Shown: positions 8,047 through 24,321, counted from the stretch's first letter. The stretch: DNA of 64,000 nt from Myxococcales bacterium (GCA_016720595.1 JADKKI010000011.1:62001-126000); one strand, 5' to 3'. The notes: generated by a model from the letters alone, not told the origin. Numbers and translations: made by a program.

Positions 8047-8805
8047 ATGCGGTCTCTGCCAATCTTGCTGTCCCTCGGAACCCTCACGGCGTGCGCCAGT
8101 GGCCCTCAGCGCGTGGAGCCCGACGGGCCCCGCAGCTATCGCGAGCGCATGGCTGAGGCGGACAAGCACGATCACGACGCCCAGGTTCACGAGCGCCAGG
8201 CGGCCGAGGCGCGCGGACGGATCGATCCGACGGGTGTCACCTGCGGGCACCCCGTCGTCGGGGCGGTCGCGGACCAGTCCACCTCCGGTGGTGAGCGCCT
8301 GAGCACATGGGTGCCGTGCTGGAGCGTCGAGCGGGATGCGGCCAAGTATCACCAGGCCGAGGCGGATCGGCTCCACCGCGAGGCGAGGTTCGATCGCGGC
8401 GTGGCGCGGAACCTCCTCGAGGTCGAGCACGAGTTCTGCAGCCAGATGCCGGACTCCGAGCTGACGCACACGCCGTTCTATCACCGCGAAGATGTCGCGG
8501 CCGTCGAGCCCTATGTCGAGGGAGGCGCGGTCAAGGGCGCGCGGATCCACTTCAAGCCGATCCGCGGGCTCGATGCGGGCTGGATGCGGCAGGCGTTGCT
8601 GTGTCATCGCGCCCGTGCGGCCACCATCGGCTACGATCCCAAGTACATGGCGTACGATCCGAGCATGATCTCCGACGTCAACGTCGCGGTCACCGACCGC
8701 GGGGGCGCGGTCACCGTGCTGGTGCGTAGCGACAGCGACCCCACGACAGCGGTGGTGGTGTCCCGGGCGAACGCGCTCCTCGAGCGCAGCTCGCCCACGG
8801 AATAG
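8047..8805 (+). CDS. Lipoprotein of unknown function
   Basis: A 252-residue protein with a lipoprotein signal (lipobox near residue 16, LTACAS). A charged helical region rich in His, Glu and Ala (about residues 30-120) follows, then a globular C-terminal half. I recognise no family. The ATG at 8047 has a GGGAGGGG just upstream and lies 13 nt after the -12 GC of a sigma54-type element. It is convergent with the DUF3943 gene. Confidence 0.8.
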   Translation: MRSLPILLSLGTLTACASGPQRVEPDGPRSYRERMAEADKHDHDAQVHERQAAEARGRIDPTGVTCGHPVVGAVADQSTSGGERLSTWVPCWSVERDAAKYHQAEADRLHREARFDRGVARNLLEVEHEFCSQMPDSELTHTPFYHREDVAAVEPYVEGGAVKGARIHFKPIRGLDAGWMRQALLCHRARAATIGYDPKYMAYDPSMISDVNVAVTDRGGAVTVLVRSDSDPTTAVVVSRANALLERSSPTE

Positions 8806-8844
8806 CGCGCAAGTTCGGCGCGGAGCCTGCCGAGCCACGCAGGT

Positions 8845-10170
8845 TCAGCGCCGGACCGCGAACGTGAGCATGGCGGTGTGGCGCGACGCCGCATCCTCGA
8901 CGGTGCCCACGCGACCGTCGCGGCGATGGAGGCGGCCGTCGAGCATGAGGGACCAGCTGTCGTGGCTGTAGCCGGCGGCCAGCTCGGCGTTGGCGTCGCG
9001 ATCGGTGAAGTGGAGCTTGTTCGACAGCATCTCCTGATCGCGGTCCGCGCTGTCGAGTGAGCCGAACCGCGTGCCCGACAGCCGAGCACCGGCGAAGTAG
9101 CCGCCGTACGCGATGTTGACGCGCGGATCCATCGAGGCGCCGAGCCCGAAGTAGTACGGGTGCTCGCGACCTTCCATCACGTTGCGCATCCGCTCGTCCG
9201 GGTGCTCGGCGCGCCAGGCCTCGAACGCCTGGGCCTTCAGCATCCCGAAGTCGACGTAGAGGTCCGCGCCGAGGGCGAGCGTGAGGCCGCTCGGGTGGCG
9301 CACCTGGTAGTCGATCGAGGGGCCGAACGCCACGGCGGTCCACAGATCCCAGTCGCGGCTCGTGCGCTCCTCGTCCTTGCGATAGTCGAACTCGGCGCTC
9401 ACACCCGCGACCAGGCGGCTGTCGTCCGTGTTGCGGTAGTAGCCCGCCACCGTGGACTTCGCACCGCCTTCGTACGAGCGCACGCCGAGTTCGTCGGTGG
9501 GGAGCTCGGCGGCGAAGCTGACGTGCCGACCACCGCGGAACGTGCCGCGGCCCTGCGAGGGGATGCGATCGAGCTCGCCACGCACGCCCACGATCCCGAA
9601 CGCATCGCCGTTCTCGAGGCCCATGCCGCCGCGCAGCTCGAGGTGCGTCTCGCTGGCGTGGTGGATCATCTGATAGGCGGTCTCGCCGAGCGGCAGGCCC
9701 GCGGTCGAGGTGACCGCCATGTCGTTGAGGCTGCCGTACTCGCGGAGCTCGAGGAACACCTCCCAGGTGCCGGAGGCGAGCGTGGAGATCGCGAAGGCCT
9801 CCCCGAGGCCGTAGCCGTTCTCGCGCGCGAGGAAGTGCGTCAGCATGCCGAAGCCCGGGTGGCCGAGCGCGTTGATGTCGTACGGGTTGCCATCGAACCG
9901 CCACGCATCGAGGCCGCCGAGCTTGGCCTGCAAGGCGGCGTCGCCGCGGAGCTGCCAGTCCACCTCGTTCGGCTTGCCGTTGTCGCGCCAGTACCAGCGA
10001 TTGCCGACGGCGAACACCGCGGCGAGCTCGATCGCCATGCGCTTGTGATGGGCCCGCGGTGCCCGCTGCTCGAGACCCTTGGTGAGCTTGTCGCTCGATT
10101 CGGCGTGCGCCGAGGTCGCGACGAAGGAGAGGAGCGAGGCAGCGAAAGAGAGCGTCGTCGCGGTGGTCAT
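8845..10170 (-). CDS. DUF3943 outer-membrane-like protein
   Basis: A 441-residue protein with a signal peptide ending near AHAES (about residue 24). It carries the DUF3943 pattern: NPYDINALGHPGFG, an ARENG helix, SGTWEVFLELREYGSLND and GLPLGE. The C-terminal half has the alternating pattern of beta-strands expected for a beta-barrel. The frame continues to 10335, but the ATG at 10170 begins the signal peptide. A second DUF3943 gene lies at 58809-60326. Role unknown. Confidence 0.8.
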   Translation of the reverse strand: MTTATTLSFAASLLSFVATSAHAESSDKLTKGLEQRAPRAHHKRMAIELAAVFAVGNRWYWRDNGKPNEVDWQLRGDAALQAKLGGLDAWRFDGNPYDINALGHPGFGMLTHFLARENGYGLGEAFAISTLASGTWEVFLELREYGSLNDMAVTSTAGLPLGETAYQMIHHASETHLELRGGMGLENGDAFGIVGVRGELDRIPSQGRGTFRGGRHVSFAAELPTDELGVRSYEGGAKSTVAGYYRNTDDSRLVAGVSAEFDYRKDEERTSRDWDLWTAVAFGPSIDYQVRHPSGLTLALGADLYVDFGMLKAQAFEAWRAEHPDERMRNVMEGREHPYYFGLGASMDPRVNIAYGGYFAGARLSGTRFGSLDSADRDQEMLSNKLHFTDRDANAELAAGYSHDSWSLMLDGRLHRRDGRVGTVEDAASRHTAMLTFAVRR

Positions 10171-10545
10171 GAAGCGACGATGCGGCGATCGCGCGTGAGA
10201 CCAACATCGCAGAGCTGTTGTGCACACGTGAACCGGCGCGTGACGAACACGTGAGCCTTCCCCCAAGAGACGTGAAGATCGCGTGCGATCTCGACGACGA
10301 CGCCAGAAACCGTACGGCGCGATACCTCTGCGCACCCGGCCGATCTGTGCGGGATCCTTGGGCCTACACCGTCGGTGTGCGCGCGGGCTCGGTGCCGGCG
10401 ACTGCGATGTCGGTGAGTTGGGAGGTCTCGTGCGCAGCGCGTTGTCAGCGAGCCCACCAACATCCAGTCCGTGGAGGATGACCGCGGCGGTGTGAACTTA
10501 GCGCGACCTTGTTACCGACAGCCTTCGTTTGAAACAGTGGCCGTC
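10171..10545. other. Divergent intergenic region
   Basis: A 375-bp gap between divergent genes. It contains the directly repeated core CACGTGA (about 10206 and 10249). No clear promoter box near either start and no supported gene. Confidence 0.3.
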
Positions 10546-12066
10546 ATGGGCAGTCACGTTTCACGCGCAGCGGTTCCTTTCGTCCTCGTGTTCGCGCTCG
10601 GCTGCTCGACGCAGTTCGATCCGCAGCCGTGCTCGCTCGACGGAGATTGCGGCTCGGGGCTGGTCTGCGAGGTCCGCGAGCAAGCGCCGGTCTGCGTTCA
10701 CGCGGAGGATGCGCCGCTGATCATCGGCCAGAGCGCACCGGTCTCGGGCACCAATCAGGCGCTCGGCACGGGCATGAAGCTCGGCATCGAGCTCGCGTTC
10801 AAGGAGAAGAACGAGATGGGTGGCGTGCGAGGGCGGCAGCTGGTGCTCGAGTTCCGTGACGATGCGTATCAGCCCGATCTCGCCGAGGCGGCCGCGCGCT
10901 CACTCGTCGATGTCCAGCCGATGCAGGCGGCGCCGCGGTGCCCCACCACGTCGACGCCGGCCGTCGCGGGGCAGGCGCCGATCTCGACCACGGCGCTCGC
11001 GCGTGGTCCGAACGCGGTGCTCGCATTCCTCGGGAACGTGGGCACGCCGACGATGGTCCGCTCGGCGCCGGTCGCGATCGAGACCGGCACGATCTTCTTC
11101 GGTGCGTTCACTGGCGCCGCCACGATCCTGCGCGATGACAAGGCCGCCGGCTGCAGGCCATACATCTTCAACGTCCGCGCGAGCTATGCGCAGGAGGCCC
11201 GGGCGACCACCGAGTACTTCAAGAAGAAGGGCGTCGGCGACTACAAGCACTTCATCAGCTTCGACCAGAACGACTCGTTCGGTCAGGCGGGCTACGACGG
11301 GCTCGTCGATGCCTACCGCAACGTGCTCGGCATGTTCCCGGGCTCGGCGGATCCCACCAACCCGATCATCCGGTTTCGCTACGTGCGCAACGATGACGCG
11401 AGCGTGCCGGCGCAGGCGGCGGCGGCGGAGAGCTACCTGGCGACGATGCTCGGCGCCGATAGCGCGAACCACACCGTCGGCGTGTTCATGACGGACACCT
11501 ACGGAGCCGGCGCGCAGTTCATCGAGGAGCTCCGGCGCTGGCAGTTCGCGAGCGATAGCCAGCAGACCTCGCTGAACAAGGCCACGCGCCTCAAGCTGTA
11601 CTTCTCGAACGTCTCGTTCGTCGGGCCCAACGCGCTGTCCGATCGGCTGGTCGCGGCGGGCACCGTGACCACGCCCACGGGCGCGATGCCCTTGACCGAG
11701 GGCGTGGTGGTCTCCCAGGTCGTGCCCAACTATCAGAGCGACTCGAGCGATGTGGTGACGGCGTACAACCGGCTGATCGCGGCGAGCGGTGCGCAGCCCG
11801 GGTTCACCTCGCTCGAGGGCTATGTCGCGGCGCGCGTGTTCATCGCGGGGCTCGAGGCGCACAAGGGGCCGTTCTCGCCGGAGGCGATGATCAAGACGTT
11901 CGAGAGCCTGCCAGACCTGAGCCTCGGCCTCGGCGCGTCCTCGGGGTTCTCCGAGGCAAACCACCAGTACTCCAACTCGGTGTGGGGCACGAGCATCCAG
12001 CCCAACGGCACGTTCCGGAACCTCTACTTCTGGAGCTCGGGCCAGGCCATCCAGTTCTTCGAGTGA
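10546..12066 (+). CDS. Periplasmic-binding-protein-like lipoprotein (Peripla_BP_6 type)
   Basis: A 506-residue lipoprotein: a hydrophobic signal ends in the lipobox FALGCS (Cys about residue 20). A short Cys-rich segment follows, then a two-lobed domain that starts IIGQSAPVSGTNQALG and continues GMKLGIELAF, as in the leucine/isoleucine/valine-binding protein family. No permease or ATPase gene is nearby. With a Ser/Thr kinase gene starting 12 nt downstream, a sensory role is as likely as transport. Start chosen at the ATG of the signal peptide; the frame opens at 10471. Confidence 0.85.
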   Translation: MGSHVSRAAVPFVLVFALGCSTQFDPQPCSLDGDCGSGLVCEVREQAPVCVHAEDAPLIIGQSAPVSGTNQALGTGMKLGIELAFKEKNEMGGVRGRQLVLEFRDDAYQPDLAEAAARSLVDVQPMQAAPRCPTTSTPAVAGQAPISTTALARGPNAVLAFLGNVGTPTMVRSAPVAIETGTIFFGAFTGAATILRDDKAAGCRPYIFNVRASYAQEARATTEYFKKKGVGDYKHFISFDQNDSFGQAGYDGLVDAYRNVLGMFPGSADPTNPIIRFRYVRNDDASVPAQAAAAESYLATMLGADSANHTVGVFMTDTYGAGAQFIEELRRWQFASDSQQTSLNKATRLKLYFSNVSFVGPNALSDRLVAAGTVTTPTGAMPLTEGVVVSQVVPNYQSDSSDVVTAYNRLIAASGAQPGFTSLEGYVAARVFIAGLEAHKGPFSPEAMIKTFESLPDLSLGLGASSGFSEANHQYSNSVWGTSIQPNGTFRNLYFWSSGQAIQFFE

Positions 12067-12077
12067 GGACGCCCACC

Positions 12078-13733
12078 ATGAGCAGTGATCCCGAATACAC
12101 GGCGCTCGCGGGCCAGCTCGCGCAGACCGCGACGGTGGGCCGCTACATCCTGCATCGCCAGATCGCGCGCGGGGGCATGGCCACGATCCACATCGCGCGC
12201 CTGATGGGCGATGAAGGGTTCTCGCGGATCGTCGCCGCCAAGCGGCTGCACCCGGAGTTCGCGGAGGATTCGGAGTTCGTCGCGATGTTCCTCGACGAGG
12301 CGCGGATCGCATCGAAGGTTCATCACCGGAACGTGGTGCCGGTGCTCGACGTCGTGACCACGCAGGATGAGGTGCTACTGGTCCAGGAGCTCGTCCACGG
12401 CGCACCGCTGCACTGGCTGCTCAACAAGACCCGCCAGCTCCAGGAGCGGATCCCGATCGACATCGCGGTCTCGATCGCCACGCAGGTGCTCGCGGGCCTG
12501 CACGCGGCTCACGAGCTGGTGGACGAGATGGGGATGGCGCTCAACGTGGTGCACCGGGATGTCTCGCCCCAGAACGTGATGGTCGCGACGGATGGCACCG
12601 CACGTCTCCTCGATTTTGGCGTGGCCAAGGCCTCGATGGCGGCGCACACCACGCGCGAGGGCACGTACAAGGGCAAGCTGGCGTACTCGGCGCCGGAGCA
12701 GCTGCGCGGGCAGGCGACGAAGCAGAGTGATCTGTACGCGCTCGCGGTGGTGCTGTGGGAGCTGATCGTCGGGCACCGCATGCACGGCGCGCAATCGGAG
12801 GTCGAGCTGGTCGCCACGATCATGAACGGCCGGCTGCCGACGCTCGCCGAGACCTTGACGCCCGAGCGCGAGTGGCAAGCGATCGGCGATGACTCGTGGA
12901 GTCAGGTCGTGGCCGTGGACGCGATCATCTCCCGTGGCCTCGCGGTGGATGCCGCCGATCGCTGGACCACCGCGGTGGAGATGGAGGAGGCGCTGTGCCG
13001 CGCCGTGCCCCCCGCGGCCACGAGTGCCGTCGCCGCGTGGCTCCGGCGCGTGGGCAAGGAGTACCTCGACAAGCACGATCGCTTGATCGCGGAAGAAGAG
13101 GCGAGCTGGCGCCGTACTGGAGGAGGCGCGAGCACCACCAGCCGGCGTTCGTCACCGGCGGGCACGCGGCTGCGGACGTCGGTGGGCGTGGATCGGCCGA
13201 TGTCCGCAGCGCCGCTCGCTCCGCGGCCGCAGCGCTCGCGCACGATGGTGGCGCTGCTCGGTGCGCTGGTCGCCGGCGTGGCGATCGGCGTGGTGATGCT
13301 GCTCAAGAGCCCGAGCGCCGCCTCGCGAGCACCCGAGCCGCAACCGCTGCTCGAGCCCGCACCACCGCCGGCGGCGGCCACCGTCCGCGAGGAGGTTCCG
13401 CCTCCGCTGCGGTCGTCGTCCAGCACCGAGCCGACCGAACAAGCACGAACCGTCGAGCCCACACGGCCCGAGCCGCGAACGCCGCCGACGCGAACGCCGC
13501 CGACGCGAGCCGCACCTTCGCGCCCTGCGGTCAGGCAGGCGCCCCGCGCCGTCGCGCGCACCGTCGAGGCCCGACCCGACGTGATCGCGCCGCCCGGCAC
13601 GCCTGCCGTACCCGAAGCCAAGATCGACGCCAAGATCGAGGCCAAGACCGACGGCAAGCCCGACAAGCCCGACTGCACCCCGCCCTACTACTTCGACGGC
13701 GCCAAGAAGATCTTCAAGCCCGCATGCCTGTGA
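12078..13733 (+). CDS. Transmembrane Ser/Thr protein kinase
   Basis: A 551-residue protein. The N-terminal kinase domain has a glycine loop (IARGGMA, 29-35), the ATP-anchoring K55 in AAKRL, the catalytic loop HRDVSPQN (159-166) and DFG (179-181), then SAPEQL. A single membrane helix lies near residues 395-412 and is followed by a Pro/Thr/Arg-rich, low-complexity extracytoplasmic tail. The gene starts 12 nt after the binding-protein gene, so the periplasmic lipoprotein and kinase may form one signalling unit. Confidence 0.9.
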   Translation: MSSDPEYTALAGQLAQTATVGRYILHRQIARGGMATIHIARLMGDEGFSRIVAAKRLHPEFAEDSEFVAMFLDEARIASKVHHRNVVPVLDVVTTQDEVLLVQELVHGAPLHWLLNKTRQLQERIPIDIAVSIATQVLAGLHAAHELVDEMGMALNVVHRDVSPQNVMVATDGTARLLDFGVAKASMAAHTTREGTYKGKLAYSAPEQLRGQATKQSDLYALAVVLWELIVGHRMHGAQSEVELVATIMNGRLPTLAETLTPEREWQAIGDDSWSQVVAVDAIISRGLAVDAADRWTTAVEMEEALCRAVPPAATSAVAAWLRRVGKEYLDKHDRLIAEEEASWRRTGGGASTTSRRSSPAGTRLRTSVGVDRPMSAAPLAPRPQRSRTMVALLGALVAGVAIGVVMLLKSPSAASRAPEPQPLLEPAPPPAAATVREEVPPPLRSSSSTEPTEQARTVEPTRPEPRTPPTRTPPTRAAPSRPAVRQAPRAVARTVEARPDVIAPPGTPAVPEAKIDAKIEAKTDGKPDKPDCTPPYYFDGAKKIFKPACL

Positions 13734-13759
13734 CCCAGGCCCAGCCAAGGAGCACGTTG

Positions 13760-14638
13760 ATGTCTGTACGTCGCCACATTCCCGCGGTCACCCTCGCGAT
13801 CGCCCTCGTGATCGCCACCGGCAGCGCCCCCGCGTTCGCCGACGACCTCTCCAAGGAGGCCTGCATCGATGCGCACAGCCGCGGTCAGGACGCGAAGGAG
13901 CAAGGCAAGCTCTCGCTCGCCCGCAAGCTGTTCCTGTCGTGTGCGCAGTCCACCTGCCCTGCCCTCGTCCAGGGTGACTGCGCCCGGTTCGCGGATGACC
14001 TCACGCGCATGCAGCCGACGCTGAGCTTCGTCGCGCGTGATGCTGCGGGCGCGGATCTGCCCGACACCACCGTGTACATCGACGGCGTCCTCGTGGTGAC
14101 GCGGCTCGATGATGGCAAGGCCCACGACGTGGATCCCGGCCCGCACACGATCAAGTTCATCCACGGCAGCAAGGACCAGACGATGACGCTCGTGGTCGGT
14201 GCCGGCGAGAAGGGGCGGACGGTCGCCGCGACCTTCGGTGAGCGTGCGATCGCCGCGCTGGCTCCAAAGCCGGCCAAGACCCACCTCCCGCGGGCCACGC
14301 ACCCGCTGGGCGCGAAGCTCCTGATCGGGCTCGGCGGGGCGATGGTGCTCGGCGGGGGTGGGCTCGGTCTCGTGGGCATGCTGCGGGTGCCCGACAACTG
14401 CTCGATCTCCTCGCACCAGTGTGCGGCTCCACCCGGCGATCCTTCGTTCGACAAGGCCAGCGCGGCGCTCCGCCTGAGCAACCTCGGGTTCGTGGTCGGT
14501 GCCGCGGGCGTGGTGACGTTGGCCGGTGGTGTGATCTGGTACTTCGGCGGGAAGCACACCTCCAAGGAGACCGACGTGGTGGCGGCGCCGTGGTTCACGC
14601 ACGAGGCGGCCGGGTTCGCGGTCATGGGTCACCTGTGA
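13760..14638 (+). CDS. Secreted PEGA-like membrane protein
   Basis: A 292-residue protein with a signal peptide (residues 1-27) and a Cys-containing repeat-like helical region. A PEGA-like beta segment follows (TTVYIDGVLVV...DVDPGPHTIKFIHG), then two membrane helices near residues 180-200 and 245-265. Such proteins commonly sit beside Ser/Thr kinases in Myxococcota. The start has AAGGAG 8 nt upstream. It is 26 nt after the kinase stop, so probably the same operon. Confidence 0.75.
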   Translation: MSVRRHIPAVTLAIALVIATGSAPAFADDLSKEACIDAHSRGQDAKEQGKLSLARKLFLSCAQSTCPALVQGDCARFADDLTRMQPTLSFVARDAAGADLPDTTVYIDGVLVVTRLDDGKAHDVDPGPHTIKFIHGSKDQTMTLVVGAGEKGRTVAATFGERAIAALAPKPAKTHLPRATHPLGAKLLIGLGGAMVLGGGGLGLVGMLRVPDNCSISSHQCAAPPGDPSFDKASAALRLSNLGFVVGAAGVVTLAGGVIWYFGGKHTSKETDVVAAPWFTHEAAGFAVMGHL

Positions 14639-14697
14639 GCGGTGCATATCCGGTGCGGGCGATCCCGCCGGTGGTCTCGCGGACGCGCTCGGCCACG

Positions 14698-15750
14698 ATG
14701 AGCGGCGTGGCGCCACGCGTGGGCACGCTGGTGGTCCAGGCGCCCCACGAGAAGGGCATCGTCTCCACGGTGCAGCAGGTGCTCGCGCGGCACGGGGTGA
14801 CCGTCCTCGATTCCGCGCACTACTCCGATGCGCCCTCGCGGACCCTGTTCCAGCGGCTGCAGTTCGATCTCTCCGGGCTGGCGGGGCTCTCCGATCGGGT
14901 GACCCTCGAGCGTTCGCTCCGCGAGCTCGGGGAGCGCTGCGCCCTGCAGTGGCGCATGTGGTACGGCGATCGGAAGCGCCGGATCGCGATCCTCGTCTCC
15001 AAGCAGGAGCACTGCCTCTACGATCTGCTGATCCGCCACCGCGCCGGCGAGCTCGATTGCGAGATCGCGATGCTGATCTCGAACCACCCGGATGCGGCCC
15101 CGATCGCACGTCACTTCGGCGTGCCGTTCCACTACCTCCCCGTGACCGTGGAGCTGCGCGCGTCACAGGAGGCGGCGGTGCGCGAGCTGATCGATCGCGC
15201 CGGCGTGGACCTCGTGGTGCTCGCCCGCTACATGCAGATCCTGTCGCCGGCGTTCGTGGCGGCCTATCCGCACCGGATCATCAACGTGCACCACTCGTTC
15301 CTGCCCGCGTTCATCGGGGCCAATCCCTACCGGCAGGCCCACGAGCGAGGCGTCAAGATGATCGGCGCGACCAGCCACTACGTGACCGCCGAGCTCGATC
15401 AGGGCCCGATCATCGAGCAGGCCACGGTGCGCTGCGAGCACCGCGACGCCGTCGACGATCTGGTGCGCAAGGGCCGCGAGCTCGAGAAGCACGTGCTCGC
15501 GGCGGCGGTGCGCTGGCACCTCGAGGACCGCGTGGTGGCCTACGACAACAAGACCGTGGTGTTCGCCGGCCCCAGGCGGGGCGCCGGGGGCCGCGGCCGG
15601 GGGGGGGGGGGGGGAGGCCACCTACGGTGCAGGAGGGGCTCTCAGGGGGGGGGGGGGGGGCAGCGGAACCCGTTCGACGACTCGAGCGTGTTGATCGCGG
15701 CGCGCGTGGTGCGGAAGTCGCACGTGGCGCCCACCTTGGGTGTCTCGTAG
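14698..15750 (+). CDS. purU: Formyltetrahydrofolate deformylase
   Basis: Residues 5-85 form an ACT domain and residues 90-290 a formyltransferase-fold hydrolase with the catalytic Asn196, His198 and Asp234 (INVHHSFLPAF, ELDQGPII). It hydrolyses 10-formyl-THF to formate and THF. The expected family end is near residue 290 (NKTVVFA). The frame then runs through a 16-base G tract, a 30-nt stretch, a second G tract and 90 nt antisense to the next gene, adding about 60 unlikely residues. The true stop is probably lost by a tract-length change. An in-frame GTG at 14635 overlaps the previous stop; the ATG at 14698 fits the family better. Confidence 0.85.
   Translation: MSGVAPRVGTLVVQAPHEKGIVSTVQQVLARHGVTVLDSAHYSDAPSRTLFQRLQFDLSGLAGLSDRVTLERSLRELGERCALQWRMWYGDRKRRIAILVSKQEHCLYDLLIRHRAGELDCEIAMLISNHPDAAPIARHFGVPFHYLPVTVELRASQEAAVRELIDRAGVDLVVLARYMQILSPAFVAAYPHRIINVHHSFLPAFIGANPYRQAHERGVKMIGATSHYVTAELDQGPIIEQATVRCEHRDAVDDLVRKGRELEKHVLAAAVRWHLEDRVVAYDNKTVVFAGPRRGAGGRGRGGGGGGHLRCRRGSQGGGGGQRNPFDDSSVLIAARVVRKSHVAPTLGVS
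15599..15660. repeat. Two 16-base G tracts flanking 30 nt
   Basis: G runs at 15599-15614 and 15645-15660, both exactly 16 bases, lie between the convergent ends of purU and the MopE/sulfatase-modifying gene. On the minus strand the inner tract encodes five Pro codons directly before a TGA. Confidence 0.9.
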
Positions 15751-17640
15751 GACCCACCGCGGAGCACCGCGATGTTGGTCCCGCCCGAGGTGGTACCCGT
15801 GATGTCGTCCGTCCACTCCTTGAGGTTGCCGGAGAGGTCGCGCACGCCCGGGGACGAGACGCACGCCGCCGCGGCGCCGGTGTTGATCATCACGTCGTTG
15901 TCGGGCGCGCCGGCGATGCCATCGTAGCTCTCGGTGTTGCACGCGTTCGGATCGAACGGGTTGCCGTACGGATAGGTGGTGTTGAGCGTGCCCTCGCAGG
16001 CGGTCTGCCAGCGCTGCCCGGTGCACAGCACCTTGCCGGCGGCGGCGCAGGCGGCGACGGCGGAGGTCCACGTGACGTTGCGCCACGGCGGCACGCCACT
16101 CTTCGAGCACGCCCGCGAGCTCGAGGAGTTCGTCGTCGCCGCATCCGGGCGCGAGGCCTCGTAGGTGTCGATGTAGTAGTCGAGCCCGGCCACGGTGACG
16201 TGCGTCATCGCATCGATCACGCGGTTCGCGCCCACCGAGTTGTCGACGATGCCGTCGCAGTCGTTGTCCTTGTCGTCGCACAGCTCGGGGCCGGCCGTGG
16301 CGCCCGGCATGGAGATGATGCAGACCGCGGGGTTGTTGAGGTTCATCGCATCGCACTTGTACGTGCCGGTGCCCTGGCACTCGCCGATGCCGGTGTCCGC
16401 GCACGCCTGGTTGAGGTTCGGCTGGCCCTCGTCGATCGCGCCGTCGCAATCGTTGTCCTTGGTGTCGCAGCGCGTCTCGCTCAGGATCGCCCCTGTCATC
16501 GGATCGGTCTGCACCGTGCCGGGATAGGTGCAGCGCCAGCCCATCGCGCCCATGCACATCGCCGTGGGCGCCGGCGAGCCGCACTCGCCACCGCTCTTGC
16601 AGATGTTCGGCGGCGTGCCCAGGTGGTCGTCGGCCACGCCGCTGCAATCGTCGTCGAGCCCGTTGCAGACCTCGTTGCCGGTGATGATGCAGAACCCGGC
16701 CTCGCAGCCGTTCGCGGGGTTGCCATCGTTGTCGTGATAGCCGACCTCGCAGGCGACCACGGTGCAGGCACCGTTCGAGCAGCCCTCGAACGCGTGCGGC
16801 AGGTTGCACGCCGTCCCGCACGCACCGCAGTTCTGCGGATCGCCGTTCGTGATGTTGTACCCGTTGTGCGGCAGGCCATCGCAGTCCTGATCGAGCTCGG
16901 CGACATCGCACTGCTCGAACGTGGGAAACACGGCGCCCTGGCACACGGTCGTGCCGCCGATGCAGGTCCGCATCCCGAGGTTGCACTCGCCGGTGTTGCC
17001 CTGGCTCGGACCATCCACGCCCGGGACGCATGGCCCCGCGGGAGTGCTTCGTCGAACAGGCCATCGCAGTCGTCATCGCGGTTGTTGCAGACCTCGGTCT
17101 GGCCACCGACCGTGCCGATCGCGCCCTGGCACTCGACCAGGTGGGTGGTCAGGCTGCAGTGGAAGGTGCCGGCCACGCACTCGCCGACGTCGGTGCCGCA
17201 CTTGGCGCCACCGCCTGGATCGCCCTCGTCGGTCAGCCCGTTGCAGTCGTTGTCCTTGTTGTCGCACTGCTCGGGCGTGGGCGGCTTGCTGCACACCACC
17301 GCGCCGTTCGTGCACACGTTGATGCCGCCCGCGCACTCGCCCACCGCGGCACCCGCGACGCCGCCGATGTCCGTGCAGGGGAGCCCCACCGGCGCAGGCA
17401 GCGAGCCCTCGTCGATCAGGCCATCGCAGTCGTCGTCGAGCTTGTTGCAGACCTCCACGCCGGTGGGCACGCAGGTGCTCGCATCGGGCGCGTCGATCGC
17501 ATCATCTCCACCATCGTTCGCATCGCCGTCGGGCCCGCCATCGCCGTTGAGCTTGTTGCAGTTGAGGCAGTAGTCGTTGACGTTGCACGACAGGGACAGC
17601 GAGGTCCCCGCCACCAGCGCCGCGATCAGCAGCGCGCGGA

Positions 17641-17644
<4 letters not shown>
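15642..17644 (-). CDS. Lipoprotein with MopE-like repeats and formylglycine-enzyme domain (frameshifted)
   Basis: Reads as one gene if a single base is restored near 17032 (CCGCGGGGCCATG, probably GGGGCCC), giving about 667 residues. The N-terminus is a lipoprotein signal (lipobox SLSC, Cys about residue 20). About seven MopE-like motifs of the form C-N-x-x-D-D-D-C-D-G-x-x-D-E follow; in related proteins these are thought to bind metal. The last 200 residues form an FGE-sulfatase/SUMF1-like domain (LCTGQRWQTACEG, LSGNLKEWTDD, LRGGSYE, ending GFRC). The GTG at 17644 overlaps the stop of the VWA gene (GTGA), so the two are coupled. Confidence 0.75.
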
Positions 17645-22190
<4,546 letters not shown>

Positions 22191-22195
22191 GCGCC

Positions 22196-22201
22196 ATCTT
22201 A
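22196..22201 (-). promoter_or_regulatory. TANNNT -10 box, leaderless type
   Basis: TAAGAT on the minus strand, 5 nt before the ATG at 22190 of the VWA/MopE gene. Confidence 0.45.
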
Positions 22202-22312
22202 CGGGACTGGGGCTGCGGTCTCCAACCGCCCTGGGGTAGCGGCCGGGCCGCTGGGCGCGCGTCCGAAATTCGGACGTGAAATCGAGTGCTTCGTGATGTC
22301 GGACCCCTCTGT

Positions 22313-22318
22313 TAGGGT
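22313..22318 (+). promoter_or_regulatory. TANNNT -10 box deciding the recQ start
   Basis: TAGGGT followed by 7 nt and the ATG at 22326. It favours that ATG over the in-frame ATG at 22296, which lies upstream of the box. Confidence 0.5.
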
Positions 22319-22325
22319 GCCCTCC

Positions 22326-24221
<1,896 letters not shown>

Positions 24222-24321
24222 GTACGGTCACGGAATTGAACTGCGCAACGCCTTCGCGTTGCTGCGCGTTTTACGTCGCTGGGGCTTAGTAATTGACCGA
24301 CGCCGAGGAGATCGCTTGCGC

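Noticed and set aside
7484-8302. A 272-residue plus-strand frame through the 45-bp repeats
   Set aside because: It overlaps the lipoprotein gene in another frame and has no recognisable domain or RBS.
10218-10481. An 87-residue frame in the divergent gap
   Set aside because: No RBS, promoter or domain; composition typical of a chance GC-rich frame.
15661-15750. A real C-terminal domain on PurU
   Set aside because: These residues are antisense to the FGE domain and appear only because the frame passes through two G tracts.
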